DNA from: Membranipora membranacea
Taxonomy: Eukaryota > Bryozoa > Gymnolaemata > Cheilostomatida > Membraniporidae
Assembly (NCBI GenBank): GCA_914767715.1
Contig: OU612071.1
Span: 10,957,493 to 11,021,492 of the forward strand
DNA: 64,000 nucleotides
Direction: 5' to 3'
In this document: positions 34,301 to 45,119 of the stretch, one piece after another
Position numbering within the stretch: the stretch's first letter is position 1
Layout: every line of letters begins with the position of its first letter
Notes under the pieces: generated by a model
Databases searched by the model: none
What the model saw: only the letters and a program-made list of their open reading frames with translations
What the model was told of the DNA's origin: nothing
Program-made: the position numbers and the translations under genes

Positions 34301-37300
34301 TACCTCCCTGGTGTCACTCTGTACCTCCCCTGGTGTCACTCTGTACCTCCCTGGTGTCACTCTGTACCTCCCTGGTGTCACTCTGTACCTCCCTGGTGTC
34401 ACTCTGTACCTCCCTGGTGTCACTCTGTACCTCCCTGGTGTCACTCTGTACCTCCCTGGTGTCACTCTGTACCTCCCTGGTGTCACTCTGTACCTCCCCT
34501 GGTGTCACTCTGTACCTCCCTGGTGTCACTCTGTACCTCCCTGGTGTCACTCTGTACCTCCCTGGTGTCACTCTGTACCTCCCTGGTGTCACTCTGTACC
34601 TCCCTGGTGTCACTCTGTACCTCCCTGGTGTCACTCTGTACCTCCCTGGTGTCACTCTGTACCTCCCTGGTGTCACTCTGTACCTCCCTGGTGTCACTCT
34701 GTACCTCCATGGTGTCACTCTGTACCTCCCTGGTGTCACTCTGTACCGCCCTGGTGTCACTCTGTACCTCCCTGGTGTTAAGACTTATGATCAATTGTTT
34801 GCTCTCAAAACAGTTGAAGAAACCTCCTCGCAAGACAATTTTGTGAGATCCTCATCATCAAATATTGCACATTGGGATAAACATTTTCCAAGATTAATCA
34901 GTTGCTTCTAGTATTGCAGCCACACATGTCAGTGCACCTCCAAGAGCCTAAACTTGCTATAATTTGTTATTGTTCTTAGAAGTTGTTGTTATTATTATAC
35001 ATTTTTTATCTTTTTAGGAAAAGGATTATAACAGGGTTTTGCACTAGCACATGAACTACAACACCTCACAGATCTTAATGCAGAATAATTTGTAAGTAAA
35101 ACACATCACCAGACATAATGTTGTCCAAGCTCCCAGACTTCCAGTTTTCTAAATTTCTAGCCTCTAGACTGGTGGTCCAGGGGCTGTTTCAAAATACACA
35201 CCAGTGGTTTCTCTCTGGAAGCCAAACAGCCATTTTGCTCTGGGAGTTTGAGTAACAAAATGTTGAAGGTGCTTTGGTCCACTAAAACTTTTTTCTAAAA
35301 TCTGAATTGAATTCTAGAAAAGAACAAAAAAAAATACATGTGGGTACGGTAATTTTTACCATGGATTGTTAGGGCCTCATTTAGCTCTGACGATACAGAT
35401 ACTGTCTCTGAGAAATGAATTACCCCCTCTAAGAATAAATTTAGCCCTCTGTTGTCATATTTGCCATTTTCTTTGTGTGAGAGAAACATAGAGTTATTAT
35501 ATAATATGGAGAGAAAACACCGTTTTTTTTCATGGGATCACCGTGGTTTCTCAGTGTACCTTGTATATTGTTAACAGTTTTCCATGGATCTGCTGTGATT
35601 AGGTTTTTACTAGTTTGCAACGCATATCAAGAAATTTTACCTTAAAAAGGGATACCCAAAGAGAGTCTTGAACTCGGGACCTCCAGGTTACTAAGCGGCG
35701 ACTCTACCGCTGCTGAACAACGAAATCTGGATGGAATTTTGCAAAAACACAGTAGATCAGCTAATTGAACCTTCAGTCAGATCCCAATGCATTCTAATGT
35801 CACCTAATTCAAACTCTGCTTAATTAGAACAATTTTTTGTGGTCCCCAGAGGTTTGAATTAAGTGAACTTCACTGTACATAGTACATGCTTTCCCATGCC
35901 AGCAACATTTTAGTCTATGAGTTTCCTGCCAGTTCAAACAAATGTTGACTGTGGTATTTTCACTGAGCAAAACAGGTGATCACGTAGTGTTGAACCAAAA
36001 AGAGGGATTTTCTCTTGCACACAGAATATATCAAATGTGACAAAATATGGCGTAAATTGTTTCTCCGGGGGTTAAAATGGTTTGGCAGATCTTTGGCTGC
36101 AACTTTCTCTGTTTAAATTAGCATCATATTTTGGTATTTCAATCATTTACATCTGATGTTGCTGTCCATTATTTATGCCTTGTGAAAATGAGGATAGTCA
36201 GATATGAGTCTTGACCATTGTTATAATGATCTAGGCCTGGTGATGAATTATCAGTGCCAACTCCCAATTCTGTACTTGATAACTTTGTTGACTATTCTTG
36301 AGCGATAGGTTCCTCAAAAGTCACTACCTACTTAGATTTGTCTGCTTAAATGTTTATGGTTAATGTATTTCAGACGATTTAGACTTTGAAGAGTCCCCAG
36401 AGAACAAGAATTGACTTAGATGCTGTCTTGACTCTACTCTACCCTACTCAGATAGTCTGTAAGCTTTCTAATATCAGGTATAAGATATTTACCTGAGTAA
36501 CTAATCGATACTTTGAAGTATCATGTATAATAGGAATACAAAAATGTGTGACCTTTGCTGGTTCACTATATGGCAAGATGAGTACCTGTATAACACTTCT
36601 AACAATGTTAGTGGGTTTCAATGGAGTGACCTCAAATAAATCAGAGTTGGTCACTTTGCAGCCATTTGAATATAACAATTCCTTTGTTGGTTTTCCAGAC
36701 AGTTTATGTTTCTGAGTCCCATTCCTCATTACTGCCTGGTTGATTGTCCGGGAATGGGCAACCCGTTTCCCTGGCGCTCACACTTGTTATCAAAGTGTGG
36801 GCCTCCACAGTGCGGTAACTGTAAATTGCTTAAAAGGCTGAACGAACTGAACAGCTGAACAGAATGTCTCAGACTAAAACTTTGATTTGTATTCTTTCCT
36901 CTGCCTGACTATCACTTCTCAAACACATTCCTCCTAGCCAATTGAATTAATGAGTCACTAAGTTCTTGTTGGCACCAAATATAACCGATTTAGGGCAAGC
37001 AAATGGAGCGATCAATGTGCCAATTCTGACATAATCTGATGGTGTTCAGGAAACCAGAAACATTATCCAGCACAACCTTCCATCTAGCCAGTCGTGAGAA
37101 GACAAGCTAATTTCCATCCATTCACTAGTCGTGACGTCGTGTAATGGAGAAAGATTCAATGTGAATAAAATTGAAAGAAACCAAGGCGAATGCCAATGTA
37201 AAATAAAGAAATTAATGAGCAAAATATAAGGGATTGTCCATGCTTATGCAAATTTAGCTAATCATTTAGAGAATCAAACAAATAGTAGTCTGTTCTGTTC

Positions 37301-38584
37301 AGCTGTTCAGTTGTTCAGTCCGTTCAGCCTGTTCAGCAATTTACAGTCACCGTCCACAGTGTCAACAAGGCTGACCCACATATTGTGGCATATGAGCTGC
37401 ACCACAGTGTTTACACGGTCAAGTTATTCTTGGTTGAGTACCAGCGGTATGGATAGGATGTAATACATTATTTTACTCTATTGCAGTCAGTGCCACCATT
37501 GGTGAGGATCTAGGAGCCTGAGGCATTTGACTCTGACTACAAATTCACCACGCCAATAGCTGCAACCCTACTGCACACCGTTTCCAAAGCCAAACCATGT
37601 ATTGGTCATCCAGATGACAAGTTTGCTGTACTGACTACTTAACAAGATCCTTTTGTGTGACGTGATAATATCCTCTTCCACAAAGACTGTAAACTTCTAC
37701 TGCTTGTGGAGAATGGTCGAGGGAGATGTGACCGGTGTTTCAATTCTAGAAATGCATTACGTTGCAGACTCAACAGAGTTCTCAAACAGGATAGCGCTCC
37801 AAAATAGTAGCTTAAAGGGCAACCAAGGTTTCAAACAACTTCTCATTGATGGCCATTGGTTAATAGCAGATTGCACCTTCTGCATGGGGAAAAAGACAAA
37901 ATATAATTTGGATGATTATTCAGCCAGAATTCTTGTGAAACATTTCTTCCATCAGGTACTCAAACTCAGCTAAAAGAGAATACCACATAGCAGTTTCCTG
38001 TTCCTGTTATTATTTAGCCTGTGCTCTATAATTATTACAGCAAGGTCTTGGAACCTCCCCTAAACTGAAGTGTTACCCAGCTTAGAGTCAGCAACTACTT
38101 TGAGTTTTGCATCGCGTAATGCACAAAGCTGATGCTGCCCAGCACATTATTTGCTACCCATTAATGCATTGCTGCGAAACCTTGGTTGCCCTTTAATCAG
38201 CTTTGGTGTCACGAATGTGAAGTTATTTTTGGGCTTCATATTATTAATCAGAACTTTACATTGTATCTTACTACCTTTTGTTCTCAAAATAATACAACCT
38301 GACTCTACAAGTACTGCTTAGAATCTCCTCTCCAGCTAACTAACCAACCTTACACAAAAATCAACTAACAAAATGATGATAAAAATCTGCCTCAAATTTC
38401 TTGACTCTACACATAACAGTTATTTGATTTTACTTCCATTACCATCATTATGACTGTTTCTTTTTCTCATCATAGAGATGTCGAGAAACGAACAGAGGCC
38501 TCCAGCCGAACTTCCTTTAGTAAGCTCACTGCTGAGGAGTTGGTCAGTAGATGTAAAAATCTGGCAAATGTGGAAACGCTCTGA
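31304..38584 (+). CDS. gene 2: tentative five-exon small protein
   Basis: Phase-consistent chain: 31304-31407 (ATG, donor AA|GTGAGT), 33728-33785 (acceptor TATTCTAG, donor TGG|GTGAGA), 34783-34842 (donor TTT|GTGAGA), 35048-35091 (donor TT|GTAAGT), 38476-38584 (acceptor TTTTTCTCATCATAG, stop TGA at 38582). The start follows an in-frame TAA. The result would be about 125 residues, basic in the middle (YKNSQKKKSTKVRARLIW) with a helical C-terminus (FSKLTAEELVSRCKNLANV). The first and last exons are the strongest. Exon 4 is weak; 33728 also reads on to a TAG at 33864, and another acceptor at 32000 is in phase. No family is recognised. Confidence 0.4.
32620..32885 (+). repeat. dispersed repeat related to the 1.3-1.5 kb arm sequence
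   Basis: Words such as GCTAGGATACATAGG, CATAAATCTACACGATAAGA and AACATTTCAATAAAGTTTG follow the same order as sequences at about 1310-1500 and the inverted arm near 2950. It is a diverged solo copy of the family forming the 521-3761 inverted repeat. Confidence 0.5.
33996..34779 (+). repeat. 21-bp minisatellite, ~37 copies, ending at an acceptor of gene 2
   Basis: The unit GTGTCACTCTGTACCTCCCT plus G is highly homogeneous. Two units near 34328 and 34498 have an extra C, and a few have TATACC, CGCC or CCAT variants. As 21 is a multiple of three, every frame is open; these frames are not genes. The last unit runs into GTGTTAAG, the 3' splice site proposed for gene 2 exon 3. Confidence 0.95.
35655..35735 (-). 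repeat. tRNA-like sequence (pseudogene or SINE head)
   Basis: On the minus strand GTTCAGCAGCGGTAGAGTC resembles a tRNA D-arm/A-box and CGAGTTCAAGACTC a T-arm/B-box. The putative loop TTAGTAA would carry anticodon AGT, but its stem does not pair, so function as a tRNA is unlikely. Confidence 0.45.
35765..35880 (-). repeat. dispersed repeat with CACTTAATTCAAA inverted termini, copy 2
   Basis: Reverse complement of 16066-16168, including the AATGCATTCTAATGTCAC segment and the GGTCCCCAGAGGTTTGAATT end. It directly adjoins the tRNA-like sequence. Confidence 0.7.
36586..36770 (-). CDS. isolated exon-like segment on the minus strand
   Basis: The minus-strand frame is open across 61 codons between acceptor GAGCGCCAG and donor ATACAG|GTACTC. 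Composition is protein-like (it includes KPTKELLYSNGCKVTNSDLF). Neighbouring exons were not found and it lies inside an intron of tentative gene 2, on the other strand. It could be a gene fragment or transposon remnant. Confidence 0.35.
36813..37352. mobile_element. 540-bp transposon with 9-bp target duplication
   Basis: Inverted termini start CGGTAACTGTAAATTGC on the left and end GCAATTTACAGTCACCG on the right, extending through GTTCAG-rich arms. Identical TCCACAGTG copies flank it at 36804-36812 and 37353-37361. A 9-bp duplication is typical of Mutator-like elements; hAT elements usually give 8. There is no transposase, so it is non-autonomous. Confidence 0.85.
37487..37807 (+). pseudogene. 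decayed Cys-rich coding fragment, probably transposon-derived
   Basis: One frame of 106 codons is protein-like throughout but broken by TAG (37511), TAA (37640) and TGA (37658) before ending at 37805. Conserved-looking parts include KAKPCIGHPDDKFAVLTT, and further on a KDCKLLLL stretch followed by RCDRCFNSRNALRCRL, a pattern of Cys pairs and RNALR that resembles domains common in repetitive invertebrate proteins. The family is not firmly named. It ends 5 bp before a MITE at 37816. TAG at 37511 also forms a possible acceptor. Confidence 0.5.
37816..38192. mobile_element. 377-bp TTAA-flanked MITE
   Basis: TTAA at 37812-37815 and 38193-38196 flanks AGGGCAACCAAGGTTTC and its inverted partner GAAACCTTGGTTGCCCT. 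It shares most of its interior with 26411-26731 but has an extra ~50 bp near 38043-38092. It lies in the last intron of tentative gene 2. Confidence 0.85.
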
Positions 38585-38639
38585 ACATAAAATGCTTGTC
38601 ACATGACCACCCTCCTTCCCTCTCACTCCTTGATTTTTC

Positions 38640-39645
38640 TATATAGAGCTTTCTGAGAAGGTTATTTCTACCATATATATTATAACCAGTAATAGGTATA
38701 TATATAAATCAGTGTTTTGCTACTCTAGTAATGTATGTCTGCGAATGTATCGATCAGGTAGCTACTAACTCCATTGCTTACATTTTGTTTGGCAAAAATT
38801 GGCATTTTCTCAGCTCAAATGCATTCATATTATATCATTCATATTATATAGCATTCAATATAACATTACATTTCTGACCAAAATATACAGACAAAATCTA
38901 ACAGTTTTCCTTGTGGCATGTTACTATTGACTTGATCTCACTGGGAATTCCAAATGAAGTGCATTGTGGGATACTCATAGGTGTCCTACTATATAACTAA
39001 CTTCAAATGTCAGTCAACAAGAGCAGAATAGCATTATTACATTATGACTGTCAATGTTGGACCACACATAGATACTTAGCTAGAAACATAATAACTGTCA
39101 ACATAAGCAATAGTAGTCAATAGTCATATACTGTTAGACCACCCATGCAGAATAGCTGCATACATTATGACTGTCAATGTTAGACCACACATGAAGACTA
39201 TGCAACGGACAACTAACTGTCAACACTAGGAGGATGGTCAAAATAGATAGTAGCTGCATAAATTAAAGCTGTCAGTGTTAGGCCACGCCTCCTTCCCATT
39301 TAATATCTTACTATATAGAGTTGTCTGAGTAGGAAATTTATACCATATATAACCATTAACATAGTCTGAGCCCCCCAGACTTTTGCCCCTCGCCCGACGG
39401 CCCCCCATTAACATTAATACAATTATAAATCAGTGGTTTGCGACTCTAGTTATGTATGTCTGCGAATGTATCGATCAGGTAGCAGTGCCATTGCTTTCAT
39501 TTTTGGACAAAATTGGCGTTATCTCGACTCAAATGCATTCAGGAATTGTAAAATTATGTTATTAAATCATTCAAAATAATGTTGCATATCTGACAAAAAT
39601 TATCCAAAATATGCAAACAAAATCTAACAACTTTCCTCATGGCAT
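38640..39645 (+). repeat. direct duplication of ~300 bp with CTGTCAATGTT repeats between
   Basis: 38640-38925 and 39310-39645 share long stretches, including TATGTCTGCGAATGTATCGA and CAAATGCATTCA. Between them, the motif CTGTCAATGTTRGACCACAC occurs several times (about 39048, 39125, 39170, 39270). Segmental duplication or two copies of a longer repeat would explain it. No coding frame is supported. Confidence 0.65.
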
Positions 39646-39876
39646 GACAAAGATCTTCAAAAATACGCCACCTCAATCTACCCACTATTCGAATTTCTTT
39701 TATAAAAAAAACACCATACCATGTGTAATATACAGAGCAAGCTATGATAATTAGATAGGCGCAGACAATCTACCCTTGGTTCTAGAAGTGAGAGTTGTTT
39801 GTGAGCGTTCTGCTTCAGAGAAAATTTGGAAAAGATAACTACTTCTAGTTAAGATTTATCCGGTGAGCAGAGCGCT

Positions 39877-40266
39877 ATGAAGGAGTTCTCAATCACAGCT
39901 ACGCAATTATACAGATTACAGTCTTTTGAGCAAGTGTGCATTCTCGATGTTATCAGATATGTATATACCTACAACATCCCTGTTTTAACTTTGCGTTTCG
40001 AATATTTGTATCTGCTGACGTTTTATAAAATTGTTAATAGTTTCGTCCCAATAATTGATACCAATCTGCTCCCCGAGAAATTAACTAGTGAAACTCGGCT
40101 TGCTAAAAGTTCTGGGTTTAGACTATCCAAGGAAAATTTTAGATTTGCTTTAGCTAATTTCGGTGCTCAGAAGTTTAACGAATTACCCAATCATGTTAAG
40201 CTGAGTCAATCCCTTGCTACATTCAAAAATGCCACTCGGAGCCACGTCCTCAAACTTCTCAATTAA
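39877..40266 (+). pseudogene. 3' end of a LINE ORF2 (RT C-terminal tail), 5'-truncated
   Basis: The 129-codon frame resembles the region after the reverse transcriptase of CR1/Jockey-like LINEs: a helical RFEYLYLLTFYKIVN segment, an FRLSKENFRFALAN segment and a C-terminal FNELPNHVKLSQSLATFKN tail matching the usual W-N-x-LP...S...FK pattern, with W replaced. An in-frame stop lies just upstream near 39849, so the catalytic domain is missing. 5' truncation is usual for LINE insertions. Confidence 0.65.
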
Positions 40267-40533
40267 TGAGTCAGTTCTTATCATTTCATTTTAGCCTACT
40301 GCTACATTGTTCTAACTTTTCTTTTCCTAGCTATTGTGTATCAACTTGTGTAATGTTTTACTGCTAATTAATGCCTGCGTGTACGTTGTAATTTTACCTG
40401 TCATTGTTCTTGATTTTTAGTTACATGTCTTTTTAATTCTACACCATATTTTTATCAATTTTTCTGTTTTCTGGGTACAAGTCCTAAGGACTTATTCTTC
40501 TCCAGAATAAACATGGAATATATATATATATAG
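40267..40533 (+). mobile_element. LINE 3' untranslated region and tail
   Basis: It follows the LINE stop codon directly and ends with AATAAACATGGAATATATAT and a TA-repeat tail near 40517-40533, a form common at LINE 3' ends. Confidence 0.6.
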
Positions 40534-40772
40534 AACATTATAAAGTATCTTTGAACAAACTCAGCCTTGAACTAATAATATTAAGAGAGAATCAAACCAA
40601 TCAACCAGATTACTGTAAGGCATTTTTGTCATGTTACACTTTGAGAGTCATTCTCTTTCCATAAAAGGGTATACAACTTCAAAGTTGGAGACTAAACGCT
40701 TGGTTATTGGTAAATAACTAAACTGCTGTGCGAATACTGAGCACAAACCAGGCATTGTGGCTCGGCCAGTAT

Positions 40773-43423
40773 TTAAGCAAAACTGGTTAAATTCAAGAGT
40801 TCTAAATTTAATTCTGAAAGTTGACGATTGTTGATTTCACAGAATTCAATATCAGGACATTTTGCTTTCGTGAGCTTCCCAAGCAGTAGTAAATATTCAG
40901 TTTGCAAAACAATAAAATGTTCCTCTTGTAGGTAAATATACATATACATACACAATATACCATAACGTTAGACAGTAATATCTATAAGACAGCTTCAAGT
41001 ATACACACATGAGGTAAAAAAAACCAACAAAACGTCATGTTTATCAAAATAAGACATAAAGGCCGTAGTAATAATTCATTATTAACATCATATCATTATC
41101 ATCACAGTTTGCTCTTTAAACCATACCATCTTACACACAATCTGTAAGATAGGCAGCAGAGCTTACAATATCTATGATCTAAAAGTGTTGGGGATGGCTA
41201 GCAATCGGTTAGCACACTTGTTTATCACTGGCAGGTGTTTAGTGTTGCAGAAGTCATGGATACAAGGAACTTTCATAACTAATATTCTTGTCTGGCACCA
41301 ATGTTTCCTTTGACCATATTATCACTATTCTAGTGCAATTTAAATCATTATATATTATATTTGGCATTAAACTGTTGTTGTGAGGACCCTTAGTACCATC
41401 ATATATAAATGTGGGAATATGGGAAACGAGACCACAAAGGTAATTACTAGATAGCTTAATGAAATATATTTTGAATCTTGGATATTAGAGCACAGACATA
41501 GATAGTGTACCTTTAGAGCACAGACATAGATAGTGTACCTTTAGAGCACATTAATGGATAATGCTATGACTCACTAGTAAAAGGTTCTCGCTCCTCAAGC
41601 TCCTCCAGCTTACTCAAACAAAGGAGCTGACTGAGCAGATAACTCTTATCATTCTGGCATTCATGACACAGGTCACAGAATTAATTAATTGGCACAACCA
41701 GTATGTATCTGTTGGTGTAGGTCATTGAGATGACTTTTCAGATACTCACTTCACTCCCCACCAAACAGAGACACACCATGACTCGGTGATAATTGCAGGA
41801 CGACATTGAACTGATTTGACATCATTGATAGAATTTATGATGATGGCATTCATAGTTATAGGCCTGCGCCAAAACTGTCGATTTTTCAGCGAAAATTAAT
41901 TGTTGGGAACAGTTGAGCGCTGTGAAAGGAATTTTTGCAGACACGGAAGCAATGAATCTGTGATTGTCTGCAAGTGGGTAGAGGTAAATTTGTTACATTA
42001 TAACATAATATTTCATAGGGATGATTATGTATTAAAAATGCCTGATATACGAGGAAATAGTATACTAGTATGTAGTCGGTCATCACCAGTGTACAAATGG
42101 TAGAAATGTGATCAGCTGTTATATACAATCAAAACAGACATCAGTAAATGAAAGATGCCCTTTTATATGAAATGCACAGAAATCACCCTGAGCATGAGAG
42201 GCAACACAAAAGGCTGTCTTGTGAATCGTGATTGTCTTGACATGTAGATATGTGGTTTTGGACGGTAAATAGAAGAGCCTTATGGTGACATGAGCGATAA
42301 AACTTAGTTTTGAGAGGCAAGTGTTACCATAGTCTATATCCATTTGATGATTGAATGCGAAACCCTTAGTTATAAGGAAGACAGCTAAACCTACTACAAG
42401 GGGCCCCAGCAATGGGCCATGTGAGGCCAATAACCCTAACATGTACGCTGTGGTTCATAGGGTGGCAATGGTGGATTGGAATGTGCTGTGGGATGAGAGA
42501 ACACAACTCCCAGTAATGAATAGCTGGCTATCTAATTAGCACCATCGACCCATTCTTTTTTGGGAAGGGTGAGATGGGGCAATCGGTTAGCGCGCTTGTT
42601 ATTCACGGCTGGGCGATTAGTGCCACAGGAGTTGTGGGTTCGAGTCCCACAGATCCATATAGAAACAATAAAACATATCAGACGACTCACCTCATTACCA
42701 ATTCCTAAAAAGTGAGCAATAAGTAACTTACCTGATTACTGGGTCTGAGATCTAGAGCTTCATCTACCGTCATGAAGTTAAAATCATCTATAATTCTCTG
42801 TGATAGCTCAGGGTCAAGGTCGTATATATAGTCACTAGGTAATGTACATCTACAGTCATATGAACATAATGTAGAAATACCATAACAAGAACACAACCAA
42901 ACACATCTGTTAATGTAATCCGCCTACAAATTTCATATCACTGAAAAATGATTCTACATCAGCTGGGACAAACTTGTATAATACAGACAGCGGCAGACGA
43001 TTGGGACTACAAGTTCATCTATAGTGATATGGACCGGCCATAAAGTAACTTTCTTTCGTTTGACGTAGAGATGTGAATAATATGGATGAGAAATCTCAGA
43101 CAGAGAGACGATGGAGGGACAAATGAATACACACAAATGCAGGAAGATAAACAGGGGAGATGATCTTAATAGTTATGTAAATTTCTAGTTAATACTGATG
43201 CACAGATAATCATTGTAAGTGGCAGCGCTTTCGTCAGCAGAAGCTAAACTTCATATTCTGATGGAAAATGGATCAAAATTTAAGCATCAATATATCCAAA
43301 TATGATTAGAAAACATCTACTACGAAGGAGAAACATACAATAATGAGACAGCTACCGGAGATTAGAAACTTACCTGACAATACTTTAACATCCAACGCAA
43401 CAAAATAGTATCGGAGTTGAGTA
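40773..43423 (-). CDS. gene 3: partial multi-exon gene, product unknown
   Basis: Minus-strand exons in 5'-3' order: 43374-43423, 43094 down to at least 43015, 42849-42732, 41653-41575, 40924-40773 (stop TAA). Exon 42732-42849 ends CAG|GTAAGT in phase 0, joining 41653-41575, which ends ACTA|GTGAGT in phase 1, joining the last exon exactly. The C-terminal part is helical and Leu/Glu-rich (SYLLSQLLCLSKLEELEERE, then HFIVLQTEYLLLLGKL). The upstream exon has an in-frame TGA and its link to 42849 is unresolved. A segment at about 41735-41800 (SPSHGVSLFGGE, stop) could be an alternative end. No family is recognised and the 5' end was not found. Confidence 0.5.
41196..41275 (+). repeat. diverged tRNA-derived repeat, copy 1
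   Basis: Aligns along its length with 42575-42662: GCAATCGGTTAGCACACTTG versus GCAATCGGTTAGCGCGCTTG, then TATCACTGGC and TTAGTG. The B-box here is eroded. It lies in an intron of gene 3 on the opposite strand. Confidence 0.55.
42575..42662 (+). repeat. tRNA-derived repeat (SINE-like), copy 2
   Basis: An A-box-like GGCAATCGGTTAGCGCGC and a consensus B-box GGTTCGAGTCC in a perfectly paired T-arm (GTGGG/CCCAC). The middle is longer than a tRNA anticodon region and the acceptor ends do not pair. With the related copy at 41196, it fits a tRNA-derived SINE rather than a tRNA gene. Confidence 0.6.
42910..43094 (-). pseudogene. gene 3 exon with internal in-frame TGA
   Basis: An acceptor with a long pyrimidine tract (CCTCCATCGTCTCTCTGTCTGAG) starts an exon in phase with 43374-43423. 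It reads 26 protein-like codons (SLRQTKESYFMAGPYHYR) to TGA at 43015-43017, then stays open and protein-like (KFVPADVESFFSDMKF) to TAA at 42910-42912. The TGA may be a disabling mutation, a sequence error, or the true end of a separate transcript. Confidence 0.45.
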
Positions 43424-44219
43424 CTTCAAGTCGTCAAGATGTCACAAAGTTATCCATTATTATTATCATTCTAAGAATGATCTGGTCATTTGAAGATATT
43501 TCTCACTAACTCGGTCTCAGTTGAAATTACTGAATTGCAGATTAAGGAAATATTACGCCATCACCCAGATTGTTATATTAATTTAATCCTGGAATGTTTA
43601 GTTGATATGATAATGCACTGAAAACCTCTTATCTTGGCCCCTGACCAATGAGATCATTGCGAAGACCTAGGCCTGACATGCATCATAAATATCGTTCACA
43701 AATGAAATTGAACATTGAACACAGCTTGGCAAAAAAATAAGTCTGTCAATTTCTCACTCACTCAAAACTAGCTACTAACCAGGTATTTGATGCATATTGA
43801 GAACACATACTGGAACTGAAAGAAAGTATTGTCATTGATTTAATAGAGAAGACCGTGTGTGTCTAGAAAAACTTTCAGGTTGAATACATTCAATTCATCA
43901 TTATGATGATAATGTAGGCATTGAATGAACTTGTTCATTGATGATCATTCAATCAAGGGCGATTCAACACCAATATAACCAAGGTATTCCAATGTATAAT
44001 ATGTTGGTTCTGACATGACTTGATTGGTCAGAGTTATGTTACCAATTGATGGAGTGTCACCTCCCTGGTAACTTAGTACTACATATTAGGAGTTGTCTCC
44101 CCTTGTAGTTGAATTCAAATTGAGTTCAAATTGAATTACAAGCGCACAATTATGTCTGTCTCTCAAAATGTTACTCTCTTAAATATGTATTTGTTAGACA
44201 CCTTTTCCCAAAGAGAAAA
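43424..44219. other. no gene seen; possible 5' end of the retroelement
   Basis: The 20-bp word AAAATAAGTCTGTCAATTTC at about 43736 recurs at 48728 between the two 3' direct repeats of the Ngaro-like element, which is where a second copy of its left terminal sequence is expected. Nothing else is supported here. Confidence 0.3.
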
Positions 44220-44643
44220 CAAATTGGGGTCAGCTTTGTACATGGTACAAGTGAATGTATGCCCACCAGATTATGTAGACGAAGTAGTCTAAAATCTGTT
44301 CTATTGCAAGTGAGTCTACCATCAAGAGATAGTAGTATGGTGAGAAACATTTTCAACTATTAAGTTGATTGTACTGCCTCGCTGTAGCTGTTGCTGGCTT
44401 GCTGTTGTTTGCTTGCTTGCTGGTGCTCGCTATTGCTTGCTATTACTGTTTTCCTTGTTCCCATTATACTTTCATACTAACAAATTGGGCTCCGCTTTGT
44501 ACATGGTACAAGTGAATACATGCCCCCAGATTATGTAGACGAAGTAGTCAAAAATCTGTCCTAATGCAAGTGAGTCTACCATCAAGAGATGGTAGTATGG
44601 TGAGAAACCTTGTCAACTAGTTTGATCGTACTGCCTTGCTGTT
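44220..44643 (+). repeat. tandem duplication, ~165 bp copies 261 bp apart
   Basis: 44220-44387 and 44481-44643 match closely (for example GCTTTGTACATGGTACAAGT and GATTATGTAGACGAAGTAGT). Between them lies a GCTTGCTGTTGT-type low-complexity stretch. It may belong to the 5' part of the retroelement. Confidence 0.8.
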
Positions 44644-44849
44644 TGTCATGCGACAATTGATTGTTACGCGACTATAATATCGGCGGCTAGTATATATTAC
44701 CTGTCATGGGTATGTGTTACAACTATCCTGCGCTGTTGTAACTGACCTGGCGTCTTTTAACAACTGTCTTATTCAGCAGATTAGTGAACCTATCATGAAA
44801 TTAAAGTTGATCATAATTATCATGCATTATCATTTGATACCCGAATCGA

Positions 44850-44890
44850 CCGATATATAAGAACCTAGTGCTACCTGCTGTCGTTTGTGC
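44850..44890 (+). promoter_or_regulatory. possible TATA box of the retroelement
   Basis: GATATATAAGAACC at about 44850 precedes a GC-richer, stop-poor stretch and lies upstream of the gag-like segment. It is consistent with a core promoter, by sequence only. Confidence 0.3.
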
Positions 44891-45119
44891 GTTTTGACGC
44901 TGGTTGGAACTTGTTCGGGAGAGTCAGTGCCAGGCTGACCATGGTGATGCCACTGGCCCCATAGGTGGGTGTGTGCACGTTGGTCTCAAGAGAGTACCTT
45001 TTGCCAAATGGTCCTACCAGGCGTGAATTATTGGAACAGACGGAAATTTACATATCCACCATTAGTTGGTAGAAGATCGGCTAAAAATTCTCACTTGCAG
45101 TTCTATTAACGTCAATTTA

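Noticed and set aside
33955-34911. Long open frames of up to 265 codons on both strands
   Set aside because: They are translations of the 21-bp minisatellite, whose unit is a multiple of three and lacks stops. Frames change only where two units carry an extra C.
42575-42662. Functional tRNA gene
   Set aside because: The B-box and T-arm are good, but acceptor ends do not pair and the anticodon region is too long and unpaired.
42910-43094. Selenocysteine codon at 43015-43017
   Set aside because: No structural element or selenoprotein family was recognised; mutation or alternative ending is simpler.
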